The position numbers and the translations under genes were made by a program. Below, in pieces: positions 1-8,221 of a stretch of 20,215 nt of DNA. The DNA lies in NCBI RefSeq assembly GCF_001556515.1, contig NZ_LSJA01000222.1:1-20215 (forward strand). The letters run 5' to 3'. The DNA comes from Caulobacter sp. CCH9-E1 (GTDB lineage Bacteria > Pseudomonadota > Alphaproteobacteria > Caulobacterales > Caulobacteraceae). The first letter of the stretch is position 1, and every line of letters starts with the position of its first letter. Under the pieces are notes generated by a model that saw only the letters and a program-made list of their open reading frames with translations, was not told the origin of the DNA and made no database searches.

Positions 1-9
1 GGACCAAAT

Positions 10-53
10 CCTCCCCCCAGCGGGGGAGGTGTCGGCGAAGCCGACGGAGGGGG
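10..53 (+). repeat. Intergenic double-hairpin repeat, copy 1
   Basis: CCTCCCCC (10-17) pairs with GGGGGAGG (22-29) around a 4-nt loop. A second stem, GTCGGC (31-36) with GCCGAC (40-45), follows directly, then a GGAGGGGG tail. The same architecture is present at 20168-20212 at the other end of the window. This looks like a REP-type repeat family scattered between genes. It lies downstream of the end of flhA. The repeat is seen directly; the family assignment is inference. Confidence 0.75.
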
Positions 54-97
54 AAAGCGATGTCGCGTCATCCCCAGCCGCTCCGGATAAATCTGGG

Positions 98-115
98 CCC
101 CGGCATTCGCCGGGG
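98..115 (-). terminator. Possible flhA transcription terminator stem-loop
   Basis: CCCCGGC (98-104) and GCCGGGG (109-115) form a 7-bp GC stem with a 4-nt loop, about 45 nt past the flhA stop on the minus strand. There is no convincing T-run after it (the minus strand continues cccagattt), so it may be a weak or Rho-assisted terminator, or simply another intergenic palindrome. Confidence 0.35.
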
Positions 116-160
116 AGGTCGGCTTGGAGGAAATGTCAGATCGGGGCGCCGCTTCAGCCC

Positions 161-2266
161 CTACACCATCCCCACGGTGCGCAGACGCGCGCGGGGGTGG
201 ATCTCGTTCTGGCTCATCACCACGGTCTGGCCGCGGAAGCGCTCGATGATCGAGCGGACATAGGGGCGCACGCCCGGGCTGGTCAGCAGCACCGGCGCCT
301 CGCCGGCCAGGGCCGCGCGTTCGAAGGCGTCGCGCACGCCGCGGATGAAGTCCTGCAGGCGCGAGGGCGGCAGGGCCAGCTGCTTGTCGTCGCCGGGGCC
401 GATCAGGCTTTCGGCGAAGGCCTGCTCCCAGTCGGCCGACAGGGTGATGATCGGCAGGGCGCCGTCGTCGCCGCGATTGGCCCAGCACAGCTGGCGGGCC
501 AGGCGCGCGCGGACTTGCTCGACCAGCTGGGTGACGGACGCCGTATGCGGGGCGGCCTCGCCGATGCCTTCCAGGATCTGCGGCAGGTCGCGGATCGAGA
601 CCCGCTCGCGCAGCAGCGATTGCAGCACGCGCTGGACGGTGGTCGCGGTGGCCGTGCCCGGGATCAGGTCGTCGACCAGCTTGCGTTGCGCCTCGGGCAG
701 TTCCTTCAGCAGCTTCTGGACCTCGGCGTAGGAGAGCAGGTCGGCCATGTTCTCCTTGAGGATCTCGGTCAGGTGCGTGGTCAGCACCGTGGCCGGATCG
801 ACGACCGTATAGCCGCGGAAGGTGGCCTCCTCGCGCAGGTCGTCGGCGATCCAGGTGGCCGGCAGGCCGAAGGCGGGCTCGCGCACGTGCTCGCCCGGCA
901 GCTCGACCTGGCCGCCGCGCGGGTCCATGCACATCAGCATGCCCAGCCGCACCTCGCCAGCGCCCGCTTCCATCTCCTTGATCCGGATGGCGTAGCCCTG
1001 GTTGGCCAGGCGCATGTTGTCCAGGATACGGACCGGCGGCATGACGAAGCCGTACTCGCTGGCCAGGGTCTTGCGCAGGGCGCGGATTTGGTCGGTCAGC
1101 TTGCGGCCGTCCAGGTCGTTGATCAGGGTCAGCAGGCCGTAGCCCAGCTCGATCTTGACGTCGTCGATCGCGAGGGAGGCGCTGATCGGCTCCTCCTCGG
1201 CCTCGGTGGGCGCGGCCGCCTCGAGGGCGGCGGGGTCTATCTGAGCGGGCGCCTTGGCGTCCTGGATGCGCTTGTAGGCCAGCATGCCCGCCCCCACCGC
1301 CACCGCGGCGAACGGGATGATCGGCATGCCCGGGATCAGGGCCATGACGCCGGCCGAGGCCGAGACCATGCCCAGGCCGACCGGGTTCATCGCCAGCTGG
1401 GTGGTCAGGGCCTTGTCGGCCGAGCCTTCGACGCCGGCCTTGGAGACGACCATGCCGGCGGCGATCGAGATGACCAGGGCCGGGATCTGGCTGACCAGGC
1501 CGTCGCCGATGGTCATGATGGTGTAGGTCGAGGCGGCCTCGCCGATCGGCAGCTTGTGCTGCACGACGCCGATGATGATGCCGCCGATGATGTTGATCGC
1601 CGTGATGATCAGGCCGGCGATCGCGTCGCCCTTCACGAACTTGCTGGCGCCGTCCATGGCCCCGAAGAACGTGCTTTCCTGCTCCAGCTCCTTGCGGCGC
1701 AGCTTGGCGCCTTCCTGGTCGATCAGGCCGGTCGACAGGTCGGCGTCGATGGCCATCTGCTTGCCGGGCATGGAGTCCAGGGTGAAGCGGGCCGCCACTT
1801 CGGCGATCCGGCCCGAACCCTTGGTCACGACCATGAAGTTCACGACGATCAGGATGATGAAGACGATCACCCCGATGACGAAGTTGCCCTGCATCATCAG
1901 GTGACCGAAGGCCTCGATCACCGCGCCCGCGCCGCCCGTGCCTTCCTGGCCATGGCCGAGGATCAGGCGGGTCGAGGCGATGTTGAGGCCCAACCGGTAC
2001 AGCGTCGCGACCAGCAGCACGGTCGGGAACGAGGTGAATTCCAGCGGCTTCTTGATCAGGATCGCCGTCATCAGGATCAGCACCGATCCTGTCAGCGAAA
2101 TGGCCAGCAGCAGGTCCAGCAGGAACGACGGAACCGGCAGGATCAGCAGGACGATGATGCCGACGACGCCCAGGGCCAGGCCCATCTCGCCGCGCATGAA
2201 TCCGTCAACCAGCGACTTGGCGCTGGGAACGGATCGAGCGGCTGTGGGGGCGGCGGCGTCGGCCAT
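161..2266 (-). CDS. flhA: Flagellar export gate protein FlhA
   Basis: FlhA forms the nonameric inner-membrane export gate of the flagellar type III secretion apparatus. It passes rod, hook and filament subunits onward using the proton motive force. The 701-residue product has the expected length. The N-terminal half is hydrophobic, with helices near 28-48, 52-72, 118-145 and further segments to about 330. The family signatures FPTVLLVATLYRLGLNIASTR (80-100, except the inserted residue order is as read) and SGRIAEVAARFTLDSMPGKQ (151-170) are both present. From about 350 on it is the soluble cytoplasmic domain that docks chaperone-substrate complexes. The ATG at 2266 is preceded by AAGG six bases upstream. 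It follows flbD on the same strand after a 137-bp gap, so it may have its own promoter; C. crescentus flhA (old name flbF) is an early flagellar gene under CtrA. Identity is certain; regulation is inferred. Confidence 0.97.
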   Translation of the reverse strand: MADAAAPTAARSVPSAKSLVDGFMRGEMGLALGVVGIIVLLILPVPSFLLDLLLAISLTGSVLILMTAILIKKPLEFTSFPTVLLVATLYRLGLNIASTRLILGHGQEGTGGAGAVIEAFGHLMMQGNFVIGVIVFIILIVVNFMVVTKGSGRIAEVAARFTLDSMPGKQMAIDADLSTGLIDQEGAKLRRKELEQESTFFGAMDGASKFVKGDAIAGLIITAINIIGGIIIGVVQHKLPIGEAASTYTIMTIGDGLVSQIPALVISIAAGMVVSKAGVEGSADKALTTQLAMNPVGLGMVSASAGVMALIPGMPIIPFAAVAVGAGMLAYKRIQDAKAPAQIDPAALEAAAPTEAEEEPISASLAIDDVKIELGYGLLTLINDLDGRKLTDQIRALRKTLASEYGFVMPPVRILDNMRLANQGYAIRIKEMEAGAGEVRLGMLMCMDPRGGQVELPGEHVREPAFGLPATWIADDLREEATFRGYTVVDPATVLTTHLTEILKENMADLLSYAEVQKLLKELPEAQRKLVDDLIPGTATATTVQRVLQSLLRERVSIRDLPQILEGIGEAAPHTASVTQLVEQVRARLARQLCWANRGDDGALPIITLSADWEQAFAESLIGPGDDKQLALPPSRLQDFIRGVRDAFERAALAGEAPVLLTSPGVRPYVRSIIERFRGQTVVMSQNEIHPRARLRTVGMV

Positions 2267-2329
2267 TCGGAACCTTGGAACGGTGAAGGTCTAGCGGACC
2301 AGCGAGTGAAGCGATTTGCGGTCCGCCGC

Positions 2330-2348
2330 CACATCCTTAATGAAAATT
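2330..2348 (-). promoter_or_regulatory. Candidate CtrA-like box upstream of flhA
   Basis: In the flbD-flhA gap there is an AT-rich island with TTAA (2337-2340), six bases, then TTAG on the plus strand; on the minus strand this reads CTAA-N6-TTAA. The CtrA consensus is TTAA-N7-TTAA, so both the spacing and one base are off. Position and composition fit an early flagellar promoter for flhA, but this is only a candidate. Confidence 0.3.
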
Positions 2349-2403
2349 AGCCATGTTCGGCGCCAGACCGATGGTCGCGGCGCCGCGGCGTATCGCCTCT
2401 GCT

Positions 2404-3771
<1,368 letters not shown>

Positions 3772-3788
3772 CTCTTACTCTCCCCAGC

Positions 3789-3803
3789 CCTTCCGAGGGA
3801 AGG
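3789..3803 (-). other. Small hairpin in the fliN-flbD gap
   Basis: CCTTCC (3789-3794) and GGAAGG (3798-3803) form a perfect 6-bp stem with a 3-nt loop about 18 bp before the flbD start. No T-run follows, so it is not an obvious terminator. It could affect mRNA processing or how much flbD is made relative to the structural genes before it. Confidence 0.4.
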
Positions 3804-3838
3804 ACCCAAATCCCAGAATTTCCTTGGCGTTCAGAACC

Positions 3839-4171
3839 TTAGTTCTGGTCGCCGTCCTTGATGATTTCCGTCATGGTCACGCCCAGGCGCTCGTCGACGA
3901 CGACGACCTCGCCACGGGCCACCAGGCGGTTGTTGACGTAGATGTCGATCGCCTCGCCGACCTTGCGGTCCAGCTCCAGGATCGAGCCCTGGCCCAGCTG
4001 CAGCAGTTGCGCCACCGACATGTGGGCGCGGCCCAGCACCGCCGAGATGTTGACCGGAACGTCGAAGACCGGCGCCAGGTCGGAGGCGGTCTTGTCGGCG
4101 ATCTCGACCGGCATTTCGGAGGCCAGCATCGAGCCGCCGAATTCGTCGAGGGTGAGGTTGTCTTCGGCCAT
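3839..4171 (-). CDS. fliN: Flagellar motor switch protein FliN
   Basis: FliN is a C-ring component. With FliM it forms the lower ring that binds CheY-P to control rotation, and it anchors FliH and the export ATPase below the gate. The 110-residue product has a short acidic N-terminus and one SpoA/FliMN domain (about 33-105), recognisable from DVPVNISAVLGRAHMSVAQL (37-56) and the terminal DERLGVTMTEI. The length is typical. It begins 15 bp after flbE with AAGG upstream of ATG 4171, so it belongs to the fliF-fliG-flbE-fliN-flbD operon. No FliM is encoded in the window. Confidence 0.96.
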   Translation of the reverse strand: MAEDNLTLDEFGGSMLASEMPVEIADKTASDLAPVFDVPVNISAVLGRAHMSVAQLLQLGQGSILELDRKVGEAIDIYVNNRLVARGEVVVVDERLGVTMTEIIKDGDQN

Positions 4172-4186
4172 GGGGATCAGCCTTGC

Positions 4187-4825
4187 TTATGAGAACATGG
4201 GTTCGGCGTGGAGGCCTTCGGCGGCGATCGCCGCCTCCAGCGCTTCGGTGACACGTTGGGCGGCGCCTTCGGGATCGAAGGCCGCGCGGCCCTCGCCCCA
4301 GTCGAAGGTGAAAGCGGCGGGGGCCATGGCGCCGTCGGCGCGAGCCACGATCTGGCCCTGATAGCCGATCTGGGCCGCCACGGTTTCCAGCGCCTGCTGG
4401 ATACGCTCCTCCATCTCGGGCGCGACGCGGATGAAGATCCGCGGCTGGGCCTCGACCTCGCGGGCCAGGGCCTCCAGCGCGGCCGTGACCGGCGCCTCGG
4501 GAAAGTGCGTCAGGGCCGCATCGGCGATCTTGCGGCCGCATGCGAGGGCCAGCATGGCCGCGCCCTCGCGGTGCTCGTGGGCCACGTGGGTCAGGGCGTC
4601 GAAGGCTTCGCGCACCAGGCCGGCGATGTCGCCCAGGGCCATGGCGGCCTCCTGCTCGGCGCGGGCCACGGCCGAGCGTTCGCCCTCGGCATAGGCCTGG
4701 GCCTTGGCGGCCTCGACCTCTTCCAACGTGAAGTTCTTCTTCACCTTGGGCGCTTCGTAGGCGACGCCGCCGCGGTCGTCGAAGACCGTGTCGAAGGCGA
4801 ATTTGCGATGAGGGGTGTCGATCAT
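4187..4825 (-). CDS. flbE: FliH-like flagellar assembly protein FlbE
   Basis: FlbE is the Caulobacter FliH-type protein. FliH proteins bind and restrain the export ATPase FliI and tether it to FliN. The 212-residue product is acidic and Ala/Glu-rich. A probable helical or coiled-coil stretch (about 34-100) is followed by an alpha/beta C-terminal region (about 110-200) resembling the FliH C-terminal domain. Sequence conservation in this family is low, so the assignment rests largely on position between fliG and fliN and on length. The ATG at 4825 has GGCGGA just upstream, and the gap from fliG is only 10 bp, suggesting tight co-translation. In C. crescentus FlbE has also been linked to FlbD-dependent timing of late genes; nothing in the sequence here shows a kinase domain. 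Confidence 0.88.
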   Translation of the reverse strand: MIDTPHRKFAFDTVFDDRGGVAYEAPKVKKNFTLEEVEAAKAQAYAEGERSAVARAEQEAAMALGDIAGLVREAFDALTHVAHEHREGAAMLALACGRKIADAALTHFPEAPVTAALEALAREVEAQPRIFIRVAPEMEERIQQALETVAAQIGYQGQIVARADGAMAPAAFTFDWGEGRAAFDPEGAAQRVTEALEAAIAAEGLHAEPMFS

Positions 4826-4835
4826 GCCATCCGCC

Positions 4836-5852
4836 TCAGTAGATCAGTTCGTCTTCGCTGCCCGAGCCGGCCAGCATGATCTCGCCCTTGGCGGCGAGGT
4901 CCTTGGCGACTTGGACCATGCCCACCTGGGCGGCGTCGACGTCCTTCAGGCGCACGGGGCCCATGCTGTCCATGTCCTCGCGCATGATCTTGGCCGCGCG
5001 CTCGGACATGTTCGAGAAGAACATGTCCCGGAGCTTGTCCGAGGCGCCCTTCAACGCCAGGGCCAGCTGCTCCTTGGGCGTGGCGCGCAGCAGGGTCTGG
5101 ATGCCGCCGGGGTCCAGCTTCGACAGGTCCTCGAACACGAACATCAGCGCCCGGATGCGCTCGGCCGCTTCGCGGTTGCGCTCTTCCAGGGCGGCGATGA
5201 AGCGGGCCTCGGTCTGACGGTCGAAGTTGTTGAAGATCTCGGCCATCATCTCGTGGCTGTCGCGCTTGGAGGTGCGCGCCAGGTTCGACATGAATTCGGT
5301 GCGCAGCGTCATCTCGATCTTGTCGAGGATTTCGCGCTGCACAGGCTCCATGCGCAGCATCCGCGTCACGCATTCCAGGGCGAAGTCTTCGGGCAGGCAG
5401 GCCAGCACGCGGGCGGCGTGGTCGCTCTTCACCTTCGAAAGAACCACCGCGACGGTCTGCGGGTATTCGTTCTTCAGATAGTTGGCGAGCACGGCCTCGT
5501 TCACGTTGCCGAGCTTGTCCCACATCGTCCGACCGGCCGGACCGCGGATTTCCTCCATCAGCTGCTCGACCTTGTCGGCCGGCATGAAGGAGGCCAGCAG
5601 GCGCTGGGTCTGCTCGTACGAGCCCATGATCGCGCCGGTCGAGCTCATGCCCGACACGAACTCGACCAGCAGATCTTCGACCACCGAGGCCGAGACCGTG
5701 CCCAGGCCCGCCATGGCCTGCGAGACTTCCTTGATTTCCTCGTCGTCGAGCGCTTCCCAGATGCGGGTGTGCTCTTCGCCCAAGGCGAGCAGCACGATGG
5801 CCGCCTTTTCAGGCCCCGAGAGCTTCTTGACGTCGTTGACCGCGACTTTCAT
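4836..5852 (-). CDS. fliG: Flagellar motor switch protein FliG
   Basis: FliG sits on the cytoplasmic face of the MS ring and is the rotor protein that interacts with the MotA/MotB stator. The 338-residue product is of normal length. It has the N-terminal FliF-binding domain (about 1-100), the middle armadillo domain with a variant EHPQ motif reading EYPQ (129-132), the MFVF hinge before the C-terminal domain, and the C-terminal charged helix region that carries torque-generating residues. The gene starts 5 bp after the fliF stop, with only a weak ribosome binding site visible, so its translation is probably coupled to fliF. Confidence 0.97.
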   Translation of the reverse strand: MKVAVNDVKKLSGPEKAAIVLLALGEEHTRIWEALDDEEIKEVSQAMAGLGTVSASVVEDLLVEFVSGMSSTGAIMGSYEQTQRLLASFMPADKVEQLMEEIRGPAGRTMWDKLGNVNEAVLANYLKNEYPQTVAVVLSKVKSDHAARVLACLPEDFALECVTRMLRMEPVQREILDKIEMTLRTEFMSNLARTSKRDSHEMMAEIFNNFDRQTEARFIAALEERNREAAERIRALMFVFEDLSKLDPGGIQTLLRATPKEQLALALKGASDKLRDMFFSNMSERAAKIMREDMDSMGPVRLKDVDAAQVGMVQVAKDLAAKGEIMLAGSGSEDELIY

Positions 5853-5857
5853 GGCCG

Positions 5858-7507
5858 TCAGCTCGACTCATGCAGCCAGTTGCGCAGGATCGCGACCGAC
5901 TCTTCGGGGTGCTTTTCGACAAACTCCGACACACGCTTGATGGACGAAGCCTTCACTTGGCCCTCGATCTTGGCGATGTCGATCCGCTGATCGATGTCGC
6001 TGACCGGACCGGCGATGGCCAGGGGCTCGCCGCTCTCGTCGACCACGACCTGCTGCTGCGTGCCGTCCGACAGGGTGACCATCCGCGTCACCGGCTGGCC
6101 GGGGCCGGGCAGGGCCGCCACGACGTTGGGCTCGGCCAGGTTCTTGATGAAGGGGCGGACCGCGAACAGCAGGATCAGGATCGCCACGATACCCAGGACG
6201 CCCAGCTCGCCGGCGCGCATGATGTCGTTCTTGTCGAAGCCCGACAGCAGGCCTTGTTTCTCCAGACCCTGGTCCTCGGGTTGCGGGAACTTGATGTTGG
6301 TGACCTTGACCTGGTCGCCCCGGGCGGCGTCGAAGCCGACGGCGGTCTTCACCAGATCCTCGATCTGCTGGATTTCCTGGGCCGATCGCGGCGTGTAGGC
6401 GCCGGGCTTGCCGTCCTTGCCGGGGGGCGCCGTGACGCCGTCGATGGCGACCGCGACCGCGACCTTCTTGATCGCGCCCGGCTCCTGGACGGTGGTCTTC
6501 ACCGACTTGGAGATCTCGTAGTTGGTGACGCTTTCATTGGCGCCGGCGCGAGAGCCCAGCTGCTGGAAGCCATTCGCGCCCTGGCCCGGCACATTGGCCG
6601 TCGCCGTCGCGCCCGAATTGTCCTCGTTCTTGTTTTCCTGGCTGTTCGACTCGTTGGTGCTTTCCGAGCGGACGACCTGACCGTCCGGATCGAAGCGCTC
6701 TTCCTGGGTCGTGACGCGGTTCAGGTCGAGATCGGCGGTGACGTTGACACGGGCCTTGCCCGGGCCAAGCACGCCTTCGATCATGTCCTTGACGGTCTTG
6801 GCGATGCGCTGCTCGGCCTCGGTCTTGCGGTCCTGGGCCTCCTTGCCGGCCAGGCTCTCGTCGCTGGGCGCCGACAGCGTCTTGCCGTGCTGATCGATGA
6901 CCGCGACCTTTTCGGCCTTCATGTTCGGCACCGCCGACGAGACCAGGTTCTGGATGGCGTGGACCATGTCGGACGACGGCTCGCGCGAGCCGACCCCGAT
7001 CGTGACGGCCGCCGAGGGCTGCTCGGCGTCTTCCTCGAACAGCTGGCGCTTGGGCAGCACCAGATGGACGCGGACGCTATTGACGCCCTGCATCGCCTTG
7101 ATCGTGCGCTCCAGCTCGCCCTGCAGGGCGCGCTGACGGTTCAGCTGCTGGACGAAGTCGGTCTGGCCGAGGGCGTTGCCGCCGTCGAAAATCTCGTAGC
7201 CGATCGAACCGGAGCTCACGAGCCCCTTGCCGGCGACCATCAGGCGGGCGCTGGCGACCTTGTCGCGCGGCACCATGATGGTCGAGCCATCGCCCTTGGT
7301 CTCGTACTTGATGCCCGCCTGGCTCAGGGCCTGGGTGACTTCCGAGGCCTCTTTCAGGTCGAGGTTCGAATAGAGCAGCTCATTGGGCTCCTTGCCCATG
7401 AACATGATGAGGGCCACCAGCACGGCGATGACGCCGGCGCCGACGCCCAGCATCGCGGCCAACCGACCGACGCCGAACCTCTGAATCGAACCCAGAAAGC
7501 TTTCCAC
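5858..7507 (-). CDS. fliF: Flagellar MS-ring protein FliF
   Basis: FliF oligomerises in the inner membrane to form the MS ring, the first structure of the basal body, which houses the export gate and carries FliG. I chose GTG at 7507 as the start: it begins [12 protein letters not shown], is preceded by a purine-rich GGGGATGGGG stretch, and places the first membrane helix at about 15-37. The upstream extension would begin with TTG and add about 19 unconserved residues. The product is 549 residues. The periplasmic ring-building domains lie between the two membrane helices, an Asn/Gly-rich low-complexity loop sits near the middle, the second helix is at about 434-452, and a C-terminal FliG-binding tail occupies about 515-549. 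First gene of the early operon; CtrA-activated and FlbD-repressed in C. crescentus. Confidence 0.95.
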   Translation of the reverse strand: MESFLGSIQRFGVGRLAAMLGVGAGVIAVLVALIMFMGKEPNELLYSNLDLKEASEVTQALSQAGIKYETKGDGSTIMVPRDKVASARLMVAGKGLVSSGSIGYEIFDGGNALGQTDFVQQLNRQRALQGELERTIKAMQGVNSVRVHLVLPKRQLFEEDAEQPSAAVTIGVGSREPSSDMVHAIQNLVSSAVPNMKAEKVAVIDQHGKTLSAPSDESLAGKEAQDRKTEAEQRIAKTVKDMIEGVLGPGKARVNVTADLDLNRVTTQEERFDPDGQVVRSESTNESNSQENKNEDNSGATATANVPGQGANGFQQLGSRAGANESVTNYEISKSVKTTVQEPGAIKKVAVAVAIDGVTAPPGKDGKPGAYTPRSAQEIQQIEDLVKTAVGFDAARGDQVKVTNIKFPQPEDQGLEKQGLLSGFDKNDIMRAGELGVLGIVAILILLFAVRPFIKNLAEPNVVAALPGPGQPVTRMVTLSDGTQQQVVVDESGEPLAIAGPVSDIDQRIDIAKIEGQVKASSIKRVSEFVEKHPEESVAILRNWLHESS

Positions 7508-7584
7508 GAAGCCCCATCCCCTGATCAACGGCCCCAACGGGGACGCCCGACGAACGCGAACCAAGCGCGCGTCGGTAGGCAGGA

Positions 7585-7620
7585 TTTACCCAGTATAAGG
7601 TAAACGAGGCGTTTATATTT
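7585..7620 (-). promoter_or_regulatory. Candidate fliF operon promoter region
   Basis: An AT-rich island in otherwise GC-rich DNA lies 78-113 bp upstream of the fliF GTG. It contains an inverted repeat, TTTACC (7585-7590) and GGTAAA (7599-7604), with an 8-bp spacer, and TTTATATTT (7612-7620). On the minus strand one reads GTTTACCTTATACTGGG, which resembles the class II flagellar promoters controlled by CtrA, although no perfect TTAA-N7-TTAA is present. Exact promoter elements are not resolved from the sequence alone. Confidence 0.5.
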
Positions 7621-7656
7621 GGCGGGGGAAGCGCCACCAGGAGGTGCCAAAACGTC

Positions 7657-7684
7657 GCGGCCGCGCCCTTTCGGGCGCGGCCGC
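7657..7684 (-). terminator. Intrinsic terminator after sciP
   Basis: A perfect 12-bp stem, GCGGCCGCGCCC (7657-7668) with GGGCGCGGCCGC (7673-7684), and a 4-nt loop, followed on the minus strand by GACGTTTTGG. It lies about 90 nt past the sciP stop and just before the fliF promoter island, so it would insulate the fliF operon from sciP and hook-operon transcription. The T-run is short but the stem is very strong. Confidence 0.75.
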
Positions 7685-7772
7685 TGAACGTCGTCAAACC
7701 CTTTCGGCGCAAGGCTTTCAGGGCTTTCGATGTCGGCAGGGACGATCAAGGCGACGCACCCCCTGCTCCCTA

Positions 7773-8054
7773 TTAACGGTACTGCTGGATCCGCGTGGTC
7801 CGCAGGCCCGCCATCCCGTGCCGATCAATCGACTGCTGCCAAGCGAGGAACTCCTCGTTGGTCAGCTTGTAGCGATCGCAAGCCTCGTCCAGCGAGAGCA
7901 GGCCCCCGCGAACGGCGGCCACGACCTCGGCCTTGCGACGGATGACCCAACGCTGGGTCTCCGGCGGCGGCAAATCGGACAGGGTGAGCGGCGCGCCGGT
8001 GGGCCCGATCACATACTTCTCACCCCGGCTGTTCGTGCGCTGCTGCTGCAACAT
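7773..8054 (-). CDS. sciP: CtrA inhibitor SciP (DUF1153)
   Basis: SciP is a small swarmer-phase protein of Caulobacter and relatives. It binds CtrA at promoters and stops it from activating transcription, including that of early flagellar genes. The 93-residue product matches the family in size and content: a short N-terminal strand segment with YVIGPTGAPLTLSDLPPP (14-31), then a compact helical helix-turn-helix-like domain WVIRRKAEVVAAVRGGLLS (36-54), LDEACDRYKLTNEEFLAWQ (55-73) and a basic tail. I chose ATG 8054, which has GGAAAGG nine bases upstream; an extension to a TTG at 8075 has no such site. The gene sits between flgE and fliF, in the same place as in C. crescentus, and is flanked by its own leader and a strong terminator. 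Confidence 0.93.
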   Translation of the reverse strand: MLQQQRTNSRGEKYVIGPTGAPLTLSDLPPPETQRWVIRRKAEVVAAVRGGLLSLDEACDRYKLTNEEFLAWQQSIDRHGMAGLRTTRIQQYR

Positions 8055-8221
8055 GGCTTTACGCCTTTCCCACAACCATCACTGTTGGAGGCCACTATAG
8101 GCGCCGCCCAATAACAGCGGCTTAATTCCAATAGTAAAGAAAGGCCTAAACAAGATGGCTCTCAGCACTCCTTCGTGTCTCAACGTGAGACACGAGTATT
8201 AAAGAAAGTTAAACCCCGTGA
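8055..8221 (-). promoter_or_regulatory. AT-rich sciP leader/promoter region
   Basis: This 167-bp gap between flgE and sciP is unusually AT-rich for the window. It holds TTAA-N6-TTAA (8199-8212), which is CtrA-box-like but one base short in spacing; a 12-bp near-direct repeat, TATTAAAGAAAG (8197-8208) and TAGTAAAGAAAG (8132-8143); a perfect hairpin (8174-8194, listed separately); and TATAGT on the minus strand (about 8094-8099), placed to act as a -10 element some 40 bp before the ATG. Together this suggests an independent, regulated sciP promoter. The individual elements are seen directly; their function is inferred. Confidence 0.5.
8174..8194 (-). other. Hairpin downstream of flgE
   Basis: CGTGTCTCA (8174-8182) and TGAGACACG (8186-8194) form a perfect 9-bp stem with a 3-nt loop, 28 nt past the flgE stop. 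On neither strand is it followed by a T-run, so it is not a classical intrinsic terminator. It may be an mRNA 3'-end stabiliser for the hook transcript or a protein-binding palindrome. Confidence 0.55.

Noticed and set aside
29..2350. A 773-codon plus-strand frame opposite flhA
   Set aside because: Antisense shadow with low-complexity Asp/Gly/Gln/Arg composition; flhA on the other strand is unambiguous.
7562..7564. TTG as the fliF start
   Set aside because: It adds 19 residues not expected for FliF; the GTG at 7507 gives the family-like N-terminus.
5870..7603. 577-codon plus-strand frame opposite fliF
   Set aside because: Shadow of fliF; also crosses the fliF promoter island.
8174..8194. 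flgE hairpin as an intrinsic terminator
   Set aside because: No T-run follows on either strand; recorded instead as a hairpin of unknown role.
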